Source of the DNA: Edwardsiella anguillarum ET080813
Lineage (GTDB): Bacteria > Pseudomonadota > Gammaproteobacteria > Enterobacterales > Enterobacteriaceae
Assembly (NCBI RefSeq): GCF_000264765.2
Contig: NZ_CP006664.1
Coordinates: 3,038,001-3,102,000, forward strand
DNA: 64,000 bases
Direction: 5' to 3'
The translations under genes were made by a program, and so were the position numbers. The notes beneath the pieces are model-generated. The model did no database searches, was not told the origin of the DNA, and worked only from the letters and a program-made list of their open reading frames with translations. Positions 1 to 11,394 of this stretch are shown here, in pieces; position 1 is the first letter of the stretch, and the number at the start of each line of letters is the position of its first letter.

Positions 1-3000
1 TCTTGTGGCTGACCAGATCCGATAGGGCCAGGGCCAGGGACAGGCTGACCAGGAAGCTTTCGCCGCCGGAGAGGGTGCGGGTATCGCGCCGCGCATCCGC
101 CTGCCAGGTATCGACGACCTCCAGTTCCAGAGTGTCCCCCTCCCGGCGCAGCAGCTGGTAGCGCCCGTGCAGGCGCATCAGCTGGCGGTTGGCCAGATAG
201 ACCAGGTGATCCAGCGTCAGCCCCTGGGCAAACTTGCGGAACTTGTCGCCGCTGCTGGAACCGATCAGCTGATTGAGGTAGCTCCAGTCCTGATACGCCC
301 GTTCGCGCTGAGCTATCTCGGCCAGCCAGCCCCGCTGGCTGTGGCGTCGCTGGGTGTCGCTGTGCAGCTGCTGCTGCAGTTCGCCCTGCTGCAGGCTGTG
401 CTGGCGCAGCTGCTGCGTCAGCGCGCTACAGCGCTGCTCCAGCCATGGGTCGGCGTCGTCGGTGTGCAATTTCTGCGGGCGGGCCGCTTCCCCCTGGGCA
501 ACGGCCTGCTGCGCCAGCGCCAGCAGGGCCGCGCTTTGCTGGCGTTGGCGCTGGGCGTCGTCGCGCAGCGCCGTAAGCTGCCGCTGCTCCTCTTCCGTTA
601 GCATCGCGGCCAGCAGAGCGGCGGCGTCGTCAAAGGGGGAGTCGGCCAGCGCGGCCTGCCAGCGCTGGCGCAGCGGCAGCAGGCGCTGGGTCAGCGTCTG
701 CTGCTGCTGGCGGGCGGCGTTCAGCTCGCCCTCCAGTCGCTCATACTGCTGCTGCCAGCGCTGACTCTCCGCCAGCGCGGCGCTCTGGCGCTGCTCCAGC
801 GCCTGCTCCTGGCGCAGCAGCTCGGCCTGAACGTCCGCGATCGGGCGGCCGTCGAGCAGGGCGCGCCGCTGGGCCAGCAGAAGGGCCCGTTGTTCATCCA
901 ACGCCTGGCGCTCGTGCGTCAGCGCCTCGTGGTGCCGCGTCTGCGTCGTCAGCTGCTGTTGCAGCAGGTGTAGCTGCTGCTCTACGCTGAGCGACTGGGT
1001 CTGCAGCTGCTGGTGCTGCTCCTGCGCCTGCTGCCAACGCTGCCACTCGTCGCGCCGCGCCGCCAGCCAGCGTTCGCTCTGTGCGGCGTCGGGCGCCGTC
1101 AGTCCGCCGGCGGCCAGATCGTCGTTTATCTGCTGTGTCAGACGCTGCTTTATCTGCTGTGTCAGACGCTGCTGCGCCTGTTCGGTCTGTTGCCACTGGA
1201 GCTCGCACTCCGCGCGGCGGGCCTCCTGGGTTTGCAGCGTCTGCAGCAGCAGGCTTTGCACATGCTGCTCCTGGCTCAGTCGCCCGCTGGCCTGGGTCAG
1301 GGCATCGCGCGCCAGCTGCAGGCGCTGTGCCCGGGCCTCTCCCTGGGCCTGCAGGCTGTCTAGCTCGCGGCGCCGCTGGGCGCAGCGCTGCAGGTAGTCG
1401 GCGAGGGCCGTCTCATCCTCCAGCGTCAGGGCTAGCCCCAGCGCGTCACAGCTCTGCTGCCAGCGCGCGCGCTGCTGGGCCAGCGTCTGCTGCAGCTGCT
1501 GGGCTTCGCTGTCCAACTGGGCGCACTGCGCCGTGGTATGGGCCACGCGTTCGCTCAGCGCGCCGCCCTCCCGTCCCAGGCGCTCGACCTCCTGGCTGAG
1601 GCGATCGCGGCGCCGTTGGCTGTCGCTGAGTGCCGGGGGCTGGTAGCTGGCCGCCAGCGGGTGATCGCGTGCGCCGCACAGCGGGCAGGGCTCGCCCTCG
1701 CGCAGGCTGGCGCGCTCCGTCTCCAGGCTGATCAGTCGCATCTGCAGCGCTATCTGCTGCTCCAGATCCTGTAGGTGCTGGCGCTTGTCCGCGTACTGAC
1801 GCCGCTTCTCCGCGAGCTGCTGCTCCAGGATCAGCCGCTCGCGCTGCAGCGCGCCATCGCGCGCCTGCAGCGCCTGTATGCGTGCCATCTCCTGCAGGGC
1901 CAGCGGCTGCAGCGCGATCAGCTGCTGGCGATCGTCATCGCCTTGCTGCAGGGTCGTACGCGCCTGCGCGACCTGTTCGGCGGGGTGGTGGCGCTGCCAC
2001 GCCAGCAGCTCGGCCTCCTGCGTCTCCAGCGTCTGACGCAGGCGCTGCTCGTCCTGCTGCAGGCCAAGCAGGGTCTCCTGGCGCGCATCGCGCTGGTGGC
2101 ACAGGCGTTGTATCTCCTGCTGCAGCCGCTTCCGTTCGGCGGTCAGCCGTAGCCCGTCGTCGCTGAGTACGCCGCGGCGTTCCAGCAGCATCTGCCAGCG
2201 CGGCAGCCGTTCGCCCCACAGGGCGTGCTGCCGGTCGGCGTCCAACTGCCGCTGCAGCGTGGCCTGCTGCTGTCGCTGGGCCGTCTGCTGCGCGCTGAGC
2301 TGCTGTTGCTGCGCCTGCAGATCCTGCCGCTGGCGCTGACTCTCCTGCCACTGCTGCGACAGCCGCTGCTCGGCCTCCTCCTGTTTGCCCAGCGCATTGT
2401 CCAGTGGCAGCACCCGCTCGGCGATCAGCGCCTGCGTTTCGTCACGGCGCTGGCGCAGCTGCTGCCAGGCGAGCTGGGCCTGCTGTAGCGCCTGCTGCAG
2501 CGGATCCCGCTGGGCGGCCGCCGTCTGTAGGCGCGCCTCCAACTGCTGCTGTTGGGCGTCTGCCTGGCGCAGATCCTCCTCGGCCTGCGTCAGGCTTTGG
2601 TAATACGGCCGCAGCCGCAGCGCAGGTTCGGCGTGGGTCAGTTGCAGCAGCTGCGGCTGAAGGGCGAGCCAGTGTTGCTCGGCCTGTGCGGCCTGCGTCT
2701 GCGCCTGGCTCAGCGCCTGGCGCCGCTCCTGCTGGCGCCGTAGCCAATCCTGCTGTTGCTGTGCCTGCGTCAGCTGGGCGCGCAGCGTCTGCTCCTGCGC
2801 TTGGGCGTGGCTCAGACTGGCCTGCAGCGCCTCGCGCTGGGCCTCGCTAAGCAGCTCAACGCCGGCGGCGCGCTCGCGCAGTGCATCCAGATCGCTCTTG
2901 GCCTGCTTAAAGCGGGCGAAGACCGCCTCGGAGAGGCGCCCGTAGATCTCGGTGCCGGTCAGCTCCTCCAGCAGTTCGGCGCGTTTGCCCGCATCGGCGT

Positions 3001-3487
3001 TGAGGAACGCGGCGAACTCTCCCTGCGATAGCATCATCGACTTGGTAAAGCGGCCAAAGTCCAGGCCGGTCAGCTCAGCGATGGTTTTTAGCTTATCGCT
3101 GATTTTATCGCACAGGATCGTACCGTCATCCAGCCGCGCTAGCTCGGCGCGTATCGCCTGCAGCTTGCCGTCGGGGCGGTTGTTAGCGCGGCGCTGGCTC
3201 CAAAAGGCGCGGTAGCCTATCCCCTTTACCTCAAACTCCACCTCGGCCAGGGACTCGGCGGTGCCGCGGGTCATCAGCTCATTCTGGCTGGCGGAGATGG
3301 TGTCCAGACGCGGGGTTTGGTGGTACAGCGCCAGGCAGATGGCGTCCAGCAGGGTGGTTTTTCCCGCGCCGGTGGCGCCGGTAATGGCGAACAGTCCGCT
3401 ATCGCAGAAAGGGGGGGCGCTGAAGTCAATTTTCCACTCGCCGCGCAGCGAGTTGATGTTCTTAAAGCGTAGGCTGAGGATCCTCAT
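1..3487 (-). CDS. sbcC: Exonuclease SbcC, ATPase subunit (partial, C-terminus off window)
   Basis: Large SMC/Rad50-type subunit of the SbcCD nuclease, which cleaves hairpins and palindromes and trims DNA ends at stalled forks. It begins at an ATG that overlaps the sbcD stop codon (ATGA at 3484-3487). Walker [10 protein letters not shown] lies at residues 37-45, a long Gln/Arg/Leu-rich coiled coil follows, a CPLC zinc hook sits near residue 600, a second coiled coil returns, and the LSGGE signature lies near residue 1138. The D-loop and Walker B end are outside the window. At least 1,162 residues are visible, longer than the 1,048 of E. coli SbcC, mainly through longer coiled coils. A perfect 24-bp tandem duplication lies inside it. 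Identification is firm. Confidence 0.95.
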   Translation of the reverse strand, partial: MRILSLRFKNINSLRGEWKIDFSAPPFCDSGLFAITGATGAGKTTLLDAICLALYHQTPRLDTISASQNELMTRGTAESLAEVEFEVKGIGYRAFWSQRRANNRPDGKLQAIRAELARLDDGTILCDKISDKLKTIAELTGLDFGRFTKSMMLSQGEFAAFLNADAGKRAELLEELTGTEIYGRLSEAVFARFKQAKSDLDALRERAAGVELLSEAQREALQASLSHAQAQEQTLRAQLTQAQQQQDWLRRQQERRQALSQAQTQAAQAEQHWLALQPQLLQLTHAEPALRLRPYYQSLTQAEEDLRQADAQQQQLEARLQTAAAQRDPLQQALQQAQLAWQQLRQRRDETQALIAERVLPLDNALGKQEEAEQRLSQQWQESQRQRQDLQAQQQQLSAQQTAQRQQQATLQRQLDADRQHALWGERLPRWQMLLERRGVLSDDGLRLTAERKRLQQEIQRLCHQRDARQETLLGLQQDEQRLRQTLETQEAELLAWQRHHPAEQVAQARTTLQQGDDDRQQLIALQPLALQEMARIQALQARDGALQRERLILEQQLAEKRRQYADKRQHLQDLEQQIALQMRLISLETERASLREGEPCPLCGARDHPLAASYQPPALSDSQRRRDRLSQEVERLGREGGALSERVAHTTAQCAQLDSEAQQLQQTLAQQRARWQQSCDALGLALTLEDETALADYLQRCAQRRRELDSLQAQGEARAQRLQLARDALTQASGRLSQEQHVQSLLLQTLQTQEARRAECELQWQQTEQAQQRLTQQIKQRLTQQINDDLAAGGLTAPDAAQSERWLAARRDEWQRWQQAQEQHQQLQTQSLSVEQQLHLLQQQLTTQTRHHEALTHERQALDEQRALLLAQRRALLDGRPIADVQAELLRQEQALEQRQSAALAESQRWQQQYERLEGELNAARQQQQTLTQRLLPLRQRWQAALADSPFDDAAALLAAMLTEEEQRQLTALRDDAQRQRQQSAALLALAQQAVAQGEAARPQKLHTDDADPWLEQRCSALTQQLRQHSLQQGELQQQLHSDTQRRHSQRGWLAEIAQRERAYQDWSYLNQLIGSSSGDKFRKFAQGLTLDHLVYLANRQLMRLHGRYQLLRREGDTLELEVVDTWQADARRDTRTLSGGESFLVSLSLALALSDLVSHK
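1125..1172. repeat. Perfect 24-bp tandem duplication inside sbcC
   Basis: Two identical 24-bp units (1125-1148 and 1149-1172) lie head to tail. They encode the in-frame octapeptides QRLTQQIK and QRLTQQIN near residues 772-787 of SbcC, in the coiled coil returning from the zinc hook. Twenty-four bases keeps the reading frame but adds eight residues, which is not a heptad multiple. It looks like a recent replication-slippage duplication. Confidence 0.9.
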
Positions 3488-4716
3488 GCCTGCGTCTCCT
3501 CTGTATCGGGGTCCTGCGTTATCTCCTGCAGCACCTGCTGGAACAGCCGCTGCGCCCGCGCCTGTTGCTGGGGATCGCTCTCCTGCTCCAGCGCCAGGCG
3601 TCGGCTAAATACGTCGTCGGGGGTCAGCTCGCTCAGGGTCTCGCCGGCCTGCATGGTCAGGGCGCGCTGGCGCTGCTCACGGCTGCGCCGCAGCAGCAGG
3701 ATCTCCACCGGCAGCGTCTCCGCCTGCTGCTGCAGCGTGCGTTCGCTTTCGCTGAGCCAGCCGTCGCTGTCGATCTCGATGTCCAGCCAGACCGGCTTGT
3801 CCGTCGCCAGGGGGCGCAGGGCCTCCATGGCCGCGCCAATCTCCGCCAGCGAGCCCTTGAGCAGGCGCATCGGCTGGCTCTGGGGGACGGGCAACTGGGT
3901 TATCTGCGGCGCGCTGCCATAGGCTAAGGTCACCAGGCAGACGCTTTTGCTGCTGCCCAACTCGTCAAAGCTCAGGGGGATCGGGGAGCCGCTGTAGCGA
4001 ATATGCTCCGCGTGACCGACCCGCTGCGGGCGGTGAATGTGTCCCAGGGCGATATAGTCTGCCGGGGGAAAGGCGCTGGCCGGCAGGGCATCCAGCGTGC
4101 CGATATAGATATCGCGCACCGATTCGGAGCCGCTGACGCCGACGGTGGTCAGGTGGCCGGTGGCGACGATCGGTAGCGGCTGCGCCAGCGAGGCCTGCAG
4201 CGCCAGCGCACGCTGATACAGGGTGTGGTAGTGATCGCTGATGGCCTGCTGCAGCGCCTGCTGCTTCTCCGCGGCGGACTGGCCGGCGCGGCTTTGCAGC
4301 AGGTCGCGCGGTCGCAGAAAGGGAACGGCGCACAGGATGGCGCCGGGGCTGCCGTCGCGTCGTCGCAGCAGCAGCGGCGCATCGTCGGCGTGGGCGCCTG
4401 CGATCACCTGGGTATGCAGGCAGGCCAGCAGCTCGCGGGACTCGTTGAGGGTCGCCACCGAGTCGTGGTTACCCGCCAGGACGATCAACTGACAGCCGCG
4501 CCCCTGCAGCGCCACCACAAAGCGGTTGTACAGCTCGCGGGCATAGCTGGGCGGCGTTCCGGTATCGAACAGATCGCCGGCCACGATGATGGCGTCGGCC
4601 TGCTGCTGCTCGGCCTGCAGCAGCAGCCAGTCGAGAAACACACGGTGTTCATCGGCGCGGCTTTTACCGTAGAAGTGCTGGCCAAGGTGCCAGTCGGAGG
4701 TATGGATCAGACGCAT
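3484..4716 (-). CDS. sbcD: Exonuclease subunit SbcD (Mre11-like phosphoesterase)
   Basis: Metallophosphoesterase nuclease subunit of SbcCD, 410 residues (E. coli 400). The N-terminus [12 protein letters not shown] carries the first metal ligands D8 and H10; GDLFD (47-51), GNHD (82-85) and a later GHIH complete the calcineurin-type active site. An upstream in-frame ATG at 4806 would add about 30 residues without homology, so the MRLIHTS start was chosen. The gene is translationally coupled to sbcC and diverges from phoB, as in E. coli. Confidence 0.95.
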   Translation of the reverse strand: MRLIHTSDWHLGQHFYGKSRADEHRVFLDWLLLQAEQQQADAIIVAGDLFDTGTPPSYARELYNRFVVALQGRGCQLIVLAGNHDSVATLNESRELLACLHTQVIAGAHADDAPLLLRRRDGSPGAILCAVPFLRPRDLLQSRAGQSAAEKQQALQQAISDHYHTLYQRALALQASLAQPLPIVATGHLTTVGVSGSESVRDIYIGTLDALPASAFPPADYIALGHIHRPQRVGHAEHIRYSGSPIPLSFDELGSSKSVCLVTLAYGSAPQITQLPVPQSQPMRLLKGSLAEIGAAMEALRPLATDKPVWLDIEIDSDGWLSESERTLQQQAETLPVEILLLRRSREQRQRALTMQAGETLSELTPDDVFSRRLALEQESDPQQQARAQRLFQQVLQEITQDPDTEETQA

Positions 4717-4842
4717 GGTGTCCCTTGCTTGGCAACGGGGGCGCGCCCGCGGCGGCGGGCGGAGGATATGGTGGCCAGTATACCCGGCGCGGCAAAAGGG
4801 CGCCAACCCGTTGGCCGCCGCGGCTGGGGGGATCTCTTTTTT

Positions 4843-4875
4843 TTCATAAATCTGTCATAAAAATGACGCATAATT
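4843..4875 (+). promoter_or_regulatory. Pho box and promoter of phoB
   Basis: The sequence has two direct PhoB half-sites, TTTCATA and CTGTCAT, followed by ATGACGCATAAT, closely matching the known Pho box of E. coli phoB. CATAAT at 4869-4874 can serve as the -10 element of an activator-dependent promoter. This implies that PhoB activates its own operon under phosphate starvation. Confidence 0.85.
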
Positions 4876-4906
4876 GCAGCGGATGACAATTAACCGGGAA
4901 GTCAGT

Positions 4907-5596
4907 ATGACCATACGCATTTTAGTCGTAGAAGATGAAACGCCCATCAGGGATATGGTGAGTTTCGTTCTGGAGCAGAACGGCTATCAGCCGCTGGAGG
5001 CGGAGAGCTATGACGGTGCGTTAAGCCAGCTGTGCGAGCCTTACCCCGATCTGATTCTGCTGGACTGGATGCTGCCCGGCGGCTCGGGTATCCAGCTTAT
5101 CAAGCAGCTGAAGCGGGAGCCGGCGACCCGGGATATTCCGGTGATGATGCTGACGGCGCGCGGCGAAGAGGAGGATCGGGTGCGCGGCCTGGAGGTGGGC
5201 GCCGATGACTATATTACCAAGCCGTTTTCGCCCAAAGAGCTGGTGGCGCGGATCAAGGCGGTGATGCGGCGCATTTCGCCGATGGCGCTGGAGGAGACCA
5301 TCAACCTACAGGGGCTGAGCCTCGATCCCGTCTCGCACCGGGTGATGGCCAATGACATCGCGCTGGAGATGGGGCCGACCGAATTTAAGCTGCTGCACTT
5401 CTTTATGACTCACCCTGAGCGAGTTTACAGCCGCGAACAGTTGCTCAATCATGTCTGGGGCACTAACGTGTATGTGGAGGATCGTACCGTCGATGTCCAC
5501 ATCCGTCGTCTGCGCAAGGCACTGGAGGGCAGCGGTCACGATCGCATGGTGCAGACCGTGCGCGGTACCGGCTACCGTTTCTCCGCCCGTTTCTGA
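4907..5596 (+). CDS. phoB: Phosphate regulon response regulator PhoB
   Basis: OmpR-family response regulator that activates the phosphate-starvation regulon. It has 229 residues, the same as E. coli PhoB: a receiver domain with acidic pocket VVEDE at 8-12, phosphoacceptor D53 in LLDWML and conserved K105 in the TKPFSP motif, then a winged-helix DNA-binding domain ending in [14 protein letters not shown]. The start [10 protein letters not shown] was preferred over an upstream in-frame ATG at 4874, because the longer form would begin inside the Pho box region. phoR follows after 20 bp, forming a phoBR operon. Confidence 0.97.
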   Translation: MTIRILVVEDETPIRDMVSFVLEQNGYQPLEAESYDGALSQLCEPYPDLILLDWMLPGGSGIQLIKQLKREPATRDIPVMMLTARGEEEDRVRGLEVGADDYITKPFSPKELVARIKAVMRRISPMALEETINLQGLSLDPVSHRVMANDIALEMGPTEFKLLHFFMTHPERVYSREQLLNHVWGTNVYVEDRTVDVHIRRLRKALEGSGHDRMVQTVRGTGYRFSARF

Positions 5597-5616
5597 TCGG
5601 CGACGGAGTTCTGACT

Positions 5617-6918
5617 GTGTTAGATAAACTCTCCTGGAAGACGCTGCTGTCTGAGCTGCTGCTGTGCTGCGTGCCGGCGCTGCTGCTCGGCGCGCTGTTC
5701 GGCCATTTACCCTGGTTTTTACTGTTGGCGCTGTGCCTGCTATTGATGTGGCACGGCTGGAATCAGCTGCGGCTCTCCCACTGGCTGTGGGTGGATCGCA
5801 GCATGACGCCGCCCAGCGGGCGCGGCAGCTGGGAGCCGCTGTTTTACGGGCTGTACCAGATGCAGCAGCGCAATCGGCGGCGGCGGCGTGAGCTGGCCTT
5901 GCTTATCAAACGGTTCCGCAGCGGGGCGGAGTCGCTGCCCGACGCCATTGTGATGCTGACCGATGAGGGCAACATCTTTTGGTGTAACCATCTGGCGCAG
6001 CATCTGCTGGGGTTCCGCTGGCCGGAGGACAATGGGCAGAATATCCGTAATCTGCTGCGCTATCCCGAATTCAGCCGCTATCTGGGCACCGCCGACTACG
6101 CCCGGCCGCTGACGCTGCACCTTAACAGCGGGCGCTATATGGAGTTTCGCCTGATGCCCTACAGCGAGGGGCAGATGCTGATGATCGCGCGCGATGTGAC
6201 TCAAAAGCGTCAGCTGGAGGGCGCGCGGCGCAACTTTTTTGCCAACGTCAGCCATGAGCTGCGCACGCCGCTGACGGTGCTACAGGGCTATCTGGAGATG
6301 TTTGGCGACGATGCCATGCCGGCGCCGCAGCGCGAGAAGGCGCTGTTGACCATGCAGGCGCAGGCGCAGCGTATGGATGGACTGGTCCGGCAGCTGCTGG
6401 TGCTGTCGCGGATTGAGGCGGCGCCGGACATCGATCTCAGCGCGGTGGTCGATGTCCCGGCGATGCTGCATATGCTGGAGCGGGAGGCCAACGCGCTGAG
6501 CGACGGTCAGCACAGGCTGCACTTTAGCATTGATGACGGCCTGCGGGTGCGCGGCAACGAGGAGCAGCTGCGCAGCGCCGTCTCCAACCTGGTGTATAAC
6601 GCGATCAACCATACGCCGGCGGGGACGCAGATCAGGGTATGCTGGCAGCGTACCGCGCAGGGGGCCCATTTTACCGTACAGGACAATGGGCCGGGCATCG
6701 CTCGGGAGCACCTCAGCCATCTGACCGAACGCTTTTACCGGGTCGATCGCTCCCGCTCCAGTCGCACCGGCGGCAGCGGGCTGGGACTGGCCATCGTCAA
6801 GCATGCGCTGCAGCATCATGAGGCACAGCTGGCGATCGATAGCACGCTCGGGCAGGGAACCCGCTTCGCGTTTACCCTGCCGTCCCATCTGGTGTTCAAC
6901 GGCGTGCCGCCGGGCTGA
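5617..6918 (+). CDS. phoR: Phosphate regulon sensor kinase PhoR
   Basis: Inner-membrane histidine kinase partner of PhoB, 433 residues (E. coli 431). Two hydrophobic segments lie within the first 50 residues, followed by a basic linker, a PAS domain (about 100-200), the phosphorylated H213 in the [11 protein letters not shown] motif, and a HATPase domain with N box (NLVYNAINH), DNGPG and GSGLGLAI. Translation starts at GTG. As in E. coli PhoR there is no large periplasmic sensor loop, so phosphate status is presumably read through the Pst/PhoU system, which is not in this window. Confidence 0.96.
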   Translation: MLDKLSWKTLLSELLLCCVPALLLGALFGHLPWFLLLALCLLLMWHGWNQLRLSHWLWVDRSMTPPSGRGSWEPLFYGLYQMQQRNRRRRRELALLIKRFRSGAESLPDAIVMLTDEGNIFWCNHLAQHLLGFRWPEDNGQNIRNLLRYPEFSRYLGTADYARPLTLHLNSGRYMEFRLMPYSEGQMLMIARDVTQKRQLEGARRNFFANVSHELRTPLTVLQGYLEMFGDDAMPAPQREKALLTMQAQAQRMDGLVRQLLVLSRIEAAPDIDLSAVVDVPAMLHMLEREANALSDGQHRLHFSIDDGLRVRGNEEQLRSAVSNLVYNAINHTPAGTQIRVCWQRTAQGAHFTVQDNGPGIAREHLSHLTERFYRVDRSRSSRTGGSGLGLAIVKHALQHHEAQLAIDSTLGQGTRFAFTLPSHLVFNGVPPG

Positions 6919-6931
6919 TGCCGCCGGGCTC

Positions 6932-6951
6932 GCGTGCGCACCGGCGCACGC
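6932..6951. terminator. Shared hairpin between phoR and ppx ends
   Basis: Perfect 8-bp inverted repeat GCGTGCGC/GCGCACGC with a 4-nt loop, between two convergent stop codons. It overlaps the ppx stop codon by one base. No U-tract follows on either strand, so it may only help block read-through. Confidence 0.4.
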
Positions 6952-8480
6952 TAGTCCTCCAGCTGCGCTTCGATCACCAGGCTCCAGCCGTCGACGCTGC
7001 GCCAGTACTCCTGCTCCTTCTCCACGTCCAACTGCACCAGGCTATTTTGCCGCAGATAGTGGGGCGGGAAGCGCAGCACCCATTGAAAGCCATAGGTCTC
7101 CAACTGCAGCGTATCGGGCGGCGCGGTGGACTGGCGCTGATTGTTGAGCAGGGTGGCCAGACGCAGGATCTGGATCAGCGGCAGATACTGCTTTTTCTTA
7201 AACAGGGTGAAGCGCGGCAGCTCCTCCAGCCGCAGCGCCTTGCGCTGGCTGCGCACCAGCGTCGCCAGCATCAGTTGCTGCTCCTGGGTGAAGCCGGGCA
7301 GATTGGTGTTCTGCAGGATATAGGCCGAGTGGCGCTGCATGCCGCTGTGGTTGATGCTCAGCCCCACCTCATGCAGCGCGGCCGCCCAGTTGAGCAGGGC
7401 CTCTAGCTGCGGATGCACCAGGCGCGGGTTTTGCACCATCCACTGTGCGTAGAGTTGCTGTGCGCTGGTCTGCACGCGCTGGGCCTGCTCACGGTCAATA
7501 TTGTAGTGTTCGGCCAGGCTGCGCGCGGTGCGGCTGCGGATATCCTGGTGACGGAAACGCCCCTCCATCTCATACAGCACCCCTTCGCGCAGCGCGCCGT
7601 CTGACAGGCGCAGCTGCTTTATCGCCAGCGCGTCGAACACCCCGCACAGAATGGCCAGCCCCGGAACGAAGACCTGGCGGCGATCCTCGGACAGCCCCGG
7701 CAGACGCAGGCGATCGACGTGGTCGTAGCGCAGCACCTCGTCGCACAGCATCGCCAGGCGCGCCGGGGTGAGCAGCCCATCTTTCTCGCCCATGGCGATC
7801 AGAACCTCATAGGCCGCCTTAATGGAGCCGGAGGCGCCCAGCGCGGCGTTCCAGCCCTGAATGCGGTACTGCCAGGCCATGTTCTCCAGCTTTTGTGCCG
7901 CGGCCAGGCGGGCGCGCTGAAAGCCGGCGGCGCTGATGACCCCGCCGGCAAAGAACTGCTGGGCAAAGCTGACGCAGCCCATGCGCCGGCTCTCGACCAG
8001 AATCGGGTCAAAGTCCTCGCCGATCACCATCTCCGTGGAGCCGCCGCCGATGTCGATCACCAGCTTGCGGCCCTTCTCCGGCTGGGTATGGGCGACGCCC
8101 ATAAAGATCAGGCGCGCCTCTTCATGGCCGGAGATGATCTCGATGGGGTAGGGGATCACCTTGGCGGCGCGCTTGAGAAACTCCTGAGCGTTGTCGGCCT
8201 GACGTAGGGTGTGGGTGCCGACGATGCAGACGTTTTCCGCCGGAAAGCCCTGCAGGCGCTCGGCGAACAGGGCCAGGCAGGCCAGGCCGCGCGCCATGGA
8301 CTCCTCGCTCAGGCGCTGGTGTTGATCCAGGCCGTCGGCCAGGTGGACGCGCTGCTTTAGCCGCCCCAGCACCTGGAGCGCGCCGTTGACGACGCGCGCG
8401 ATCACCATATGAAAACTGTTGGAGCCGAGATCGACGGCGGCGATCTCCTGCGGACGGGGCGAAGTGGGAATCAGCGGCAT
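6951..8480 (-). CDS. ppx: Exopolyphosphatase Ppx
   Basis: Releases phosphate processively from the ends of long polyphosphate chains; the family also hydrolyses pppGpp. 509 residues (E. coli 513). The ASKHA fold is marked by DLGSNSFHM near residue 17 (phosphate 1 motif) and [10 protein letters not shown] near 140 (phosphate 2), followed by the Ppx/GppA domain and an HD-like helical C-terminal region. It lies 12 bp downstream of ppk, the usual ppk-ppx operon order. The unusual point is that its 3' end faces phoR. Confidence 0.96.
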   Translation of the reverse strand: MPLIPTSPRPQEIAAVDLGSNSFHMVIARVVNGALQVLGRLKQRVHLADGLDQHQRLSEESMARGLACLALFAERLQGFPAENVCIVGTHTLRQADNAQEFLKRAAKVIPYPIEIISGHEEARLIFMGVAHTQPEKGRKLVIDIGGGSTEMVIGEDFDPILVESRRMGCVSFAQQFFAGGVISAAGFQRARLAAAQKLENMAWQYRIQGWNAALGASGSIKAAYEVLIAMGEKDGLLTPARLAMLCDEVLRYDHVDRLRLPGLSEDRRQVFVPGLAILCGVFDALAIKQLRLSDGALREGVLYEMEGRFRHQDIRSRTARSLAEHYNIDREQAQRVQTSAQQLYAQWMVQNPRLVHPQLEALLNWAAALHEVGLSINHSGMQRHSAYILQNTNLPGFTQEQQLMLATLVRSQRKALRLEELPRFTLFKKKQYLPLIQILRLATLLNNQRQSTAPPDTLQLETYGFQWVLRFPPHYLRQNSLVQLDVEKEQEYWRSVDGWSLVIEAQLED

Positions 8481-8492
8481 AGGCAGTCCGGT

Positions 8493-10598
8493 TCAGTCAT
8501 GGGTCGGCGGCGCGGGGAGTTCCTGCGCTTGTTGGGCGCCGGCGTGTTCCAGCGCCCGAATGTAATCATAGATGGCCAGCTGTGAGCGCACTTTGCGGCG
8601 GTTGCCGCGCGGTACATAGCGATTGCTCAGCTCCCGATCGAGGTAGCGGGCCTTGACGGTATCGCTGAACTGCAGCTCCAGCAGATCCAGCACCCGCTGG
8701 CGCAGCTGGGGATCGAGCAGGCTCACCGCCACCTCAATGCGGTAGTCGATGTTGCGGGTCATCCAGTCGGCCGATGAGAGAAAGACCTGCGGATCGCCGT
8801 GGTTGTCAAAGACATAGACCCGGGCATGCTCCAGGAAGCGATCGACGATGCTGATGGCGCTGATATTATCGCTGACTCCCGGGATCCCTGGCACCAGCGC
8901 ACACATGCCGCGCACCAGCAGGCGGATTTTCACCCCGGCGCTGGAGGCCGCGTACAGACGATCGACCAGCCCTTTATCCACCAGATTGTTGATCTTGAGG
9001 GTGATCCCGGCGCTCAGCCCGGCCTGGGCATGGGTTATCTCCTGATCGATCAGTTGATACAGCATGCGGCGTGAGTTCTGCGGGGAGACCATCAGGTGCT
9101 CAAAGTTAACCGGGCGATAGGGGTTTTCGATGAAGTTGAATACCCGGCGGACTTCGTTGGTGATGCGGGCATCGGCGGTCAACAGCGAATAGTCGGTGTA
9201 CAGCCGGGCGGTTTTTTCGTTGAAGTTGCCGGTGCCAATATGGGCATAGCGCACGATGTCGTCGCCTTCGCGGCGCGAGATCAGGAACAGCTTGGCGTGG
9301 ATCTTCAGCCCCGGCGCCGAGAAGATCACGTGTACGCCGGCCTCCGTCAGCCGCTTGGCCCAGTGAATGTTGGCCTCTTCATCGAAGCGCGCCTGCAGCT
9401 CCACCACCACCGTGACCTTCTTGCCGTTGTGGGCCGCATGGATCATCGATTCGATGATGCGGGAGTTCTTGGCCACCCGGTAGATATTGATCTTAATCGC
9501 CAGCACGCTGGGGTCGAAGGAGGCCTGGCGCAGCAGCTCCAGCACGTGCTCGAAGGTGTGGTAGGGGTAGTACAGCAGTACGTCGTGGTCGCGGATAGCG
9601 TCGAAGCCGTTACGGAAGCGGTCGAACCAGACGTGGCGCAGGCGCGGCAGCGGGCGATTGAGTAGATTGGCCTTACCGACGTTGGGAAACTTAATGAAAT
9701 CCTTAAAGTTGTGGTAGCGCCCCCCCGCGATGACCGAATCGTAGGAGGAGATACCTAGCCGGCGGGTCAGCAGGCTGACCAGCTCGTCGGGCATGTCGCG
9801 CTGGTACACAAAGCGCACCGGCTCGGCGGTCAGGCGCTGCTTGAGGCTAGAGGACATCAGCTCCATCAGGCTGGACTCCATCTCCGTCACCAGATCGTAT
9901 TCGGCGTCGCGGGTCATCTTCATCGAATAGGCGTTCAGGGTGTGGTAATCGAAGAAGCCACAGAATATGTCATCCAGGCAGTAGCGCAGAATGTTATCCA
10001 CCAGAATCATTGGCTTGCGTCGGCGCGGCGTCTCCGGCGGCAGCATGATGAAGCGCTCGACCTTGTCGGAGGGGATCTCCAGCAGCGCATAGCGAGTCTG
10101 CTGGCCGCTGACGATCTCCACCGCCAGATAGGTGTAGTCATCCTTGAGGAAGGAAACCAGATCGGTCTCCTCATCGAGCATGATCGGCGTGATATGCTGG
10201 CGTAGATGGTTGCGGTAGTACTGCCGTAGCCATACCTGCTGGTTTTCGGAGAGCTGGCGTTCGTTGATCAGGAAGATCTGATTGCGTGCCATCTCCAGCA
10301 GCAGGTCGTTGTACAGGGAGTCGAACTCCTGATCGGCCTTGAGCACCTTGGCCTGGATCTGCTGCAGCAGGTGGCGCGAGCTGCCGTTATCCGTGCCTTG
10401 CTCCTCGCTGATCAGTATGCGGCGCTTCAGCTCGGCGAAGCGTACCTTATAGAATTCGTCTAGGTTGCTGGAATAAATGCCGAGAAAACGCATGCGCTCG
10501 ATCAGCGGGTTGCTTTTATCGGCGGCCTCCTGCAGTACGCGCTCATTGAAGGATAGCCAGCTGAGCTCTTTGTCGATGTAGCGCTTTTCCTGCCCCAT
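8493..10598 (-). CDS. ppk1: Polyphosphate kinase 1
   Basis: Reversibly polymerises the gamma-phosphate of ATP into polyphosphate on the inner membrane. 701 residues (E. coli 688), with the N-terminal motif [15 protein letters not shown], a PHP-like head domain and two phospholipase-D-like catalytic domains. The autophosphorylated histidine lies in the KIHAKLFLI motif near residue 440, followed by [12 protein letters not shown]. It is first in the ppk-ppx operon. I saw no clear Pho box in the 130 bp upstream, although two GC-rich hairpins occur there. Confidence 0.97.
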   Translation of the reverse strand: MGQEKRYIDKELSWLSFNERVLQEAADKSNPLIERMRFLGIYSSNLDEFYKVRFAELKRRILISEEQGTDNGSSRHLLQQIQAKVLKADQEFDSLYNDLLLEMARNQIFLINERQLSENQQVWLRQYYRNHLRQHITPIMLDEETDLVSFLKDDYTYLAVEIVSGQQTRYALLEIPSDKVERFIMLPPETPRRRKPMILVDNILRYCLDDIFCGFFDYHTLNAYSMKMTRDAEYDLVTEMESSLMELMSSSLKQRLTAEPVRFVYQRDMPDELVSLLTRRLGISSYDSVIAGGRYHNFKDFIKFPNVGKANLLNRPLPRLRHVWFDRFRNGFDAIRDHDVLLYYPYHTFEHVLELLRQASFDPSVLAIKINIYRVAKNSRIIESMIHAAHNGKKVTVVVELQARFDEEANIHWAKRLTEAGVHVIFSAPGLKIHAKLFLISRREGDDIVRYAHIGTGNFNEKTARLYTDYSLLTADARITNEVRRVFNFIENPYRPVNFEHLMVSPQNSRRMLYQLIDQEITHAQAGLSAGITLKINNLVDKGLVDRLYAASSAGVKIRLLVRGMCALVPGIPGVSDNISAISIVDRFLEHARVYVFDNHGDPQVFLSSADWMTRNIDYRIEVAVSLLDPQLRQRVLDLLELQFSDTVKARYLDRELSNRYVPRGNRRKVRSQLAIYDYIRALEHAGAQQAQELPAPPTHD

Positions 10599-10732
10599 TG
10601 TGACTCCAGTACTAAAGCAAAAACGATCCGTCCCGCGCTGCGCGGGGCGGCTGCCCGGCGGTGATACCGCCGTGGACGGAACATTGCCCTACTATTATGG
10701 CGAGTCTGTGGTGGGAAAGTCCAACCGCGGAG

Positions 10733-11275
10733 CTATACGCCCGGCGCCGGCGCGCGGTACATGGCCAGATAGCGGTGCTGGAACATGCACATGCGGATGG
10801 CGTTGCGGTACTCGCCGTTGATGAAAAACTCGTGGATCAGCTCCCCCTCGACCTCAAAGCCCAGTTTGCTATAGATATGGATAGCCTTGTGGTTCTCTTT
10901 GTCGACGATCAGGTACAGCTTATACAGGTTGAGCACGGCAAAGGCGTGCTCCATGGCCAGCTGCGCCGCGCGGCTGGCGTAGCCGTGCCCCTGATGGGTG
11001 GGATCGATGATGATTTGAAATTCGGCGCGGCGGTGAATATGGTCTATTTCGACCAGCTCAACCAGCCCTATCTTGGTGCCGTTCTGCTCGACCACAAAGC
11101 GGCGTTCGCTCTGATCGTGGATATGCTTATCGTACAGTTCGGCCAGCTCGACAAAGGCGATGTAGGGCTCCTCGAACCAATAGCGCATCACGCTGGCGTT
11201 GTTATCAAGCTGGTGGACAAACGGCAGGTCTTCCCGTTCCAGGGGATGTAGCCTGACGTCGCTCTCGCTGGACAT
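10733..11275 (-). CDS. speG: Spermidine N1-acetyltransferase SpeG
   Basis: GNAT enzyme that acetylates spermidine and spermine with acetyl-CoA to relieve polyamine toxicity. 180 residues (E. coli 186), N-terminal [19 protein letters not shown], acetyl-CoA loop QGHGYA at 95-100, and the motif [13 protein letters not shown]. It sits alone between ppk and purN on the same strand. In E. coli speG lies elsewhere on the chromosome, so this placement is a local rearrangement. Confidence 0.95.
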   Translation of the reverse strand: MSSESDVRLHPLEREDLPFVHQLDNNASVMRYWFEEPYIAFVELAELYDKHIHDQSERRFVVEQNGTKIGLVELVEIDHIHRRAEFQIIIDPTHQGHGYASRAAQLAMEHAFAVLNLYKLYLIVDKENHKAIHIYSKLGFEVEGELIHEFFINGEYRNAIRMCMFQHRYLAMYRAPAPGV

Positions 11276-11394
11276 AATCGTTCCTCTCGTCGCAGGGAAT
11301 GGGCGGCCGGGGCCGCCGGATAGGGAACGATATTATAACCGCTGTTTATGAATAACTGCAGGGGGCGACGGCGTCTGATACGGTCGCCGCGTGG

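Noticed and set aside
1125-1172. Possible CRISPR or mobile repeat
   Set aside because: Only two units without spacers, in frame within sbcC; a simple tandem duplication.
4225-4860. 211-codon plus-strand frame over sbcD and the phoB upstream region
   Set aside because: It runs antisense through the sbcD active-site motifs and ends near the Pho box; no independent coding signal.
10630-10680. Two GC-rich hairpins between speG and ppk as a riboswitch
   Set aside because: Short independent stems with no conserved aptamer features that I recognise; may be a weak speG terminator or ppk leader structures.
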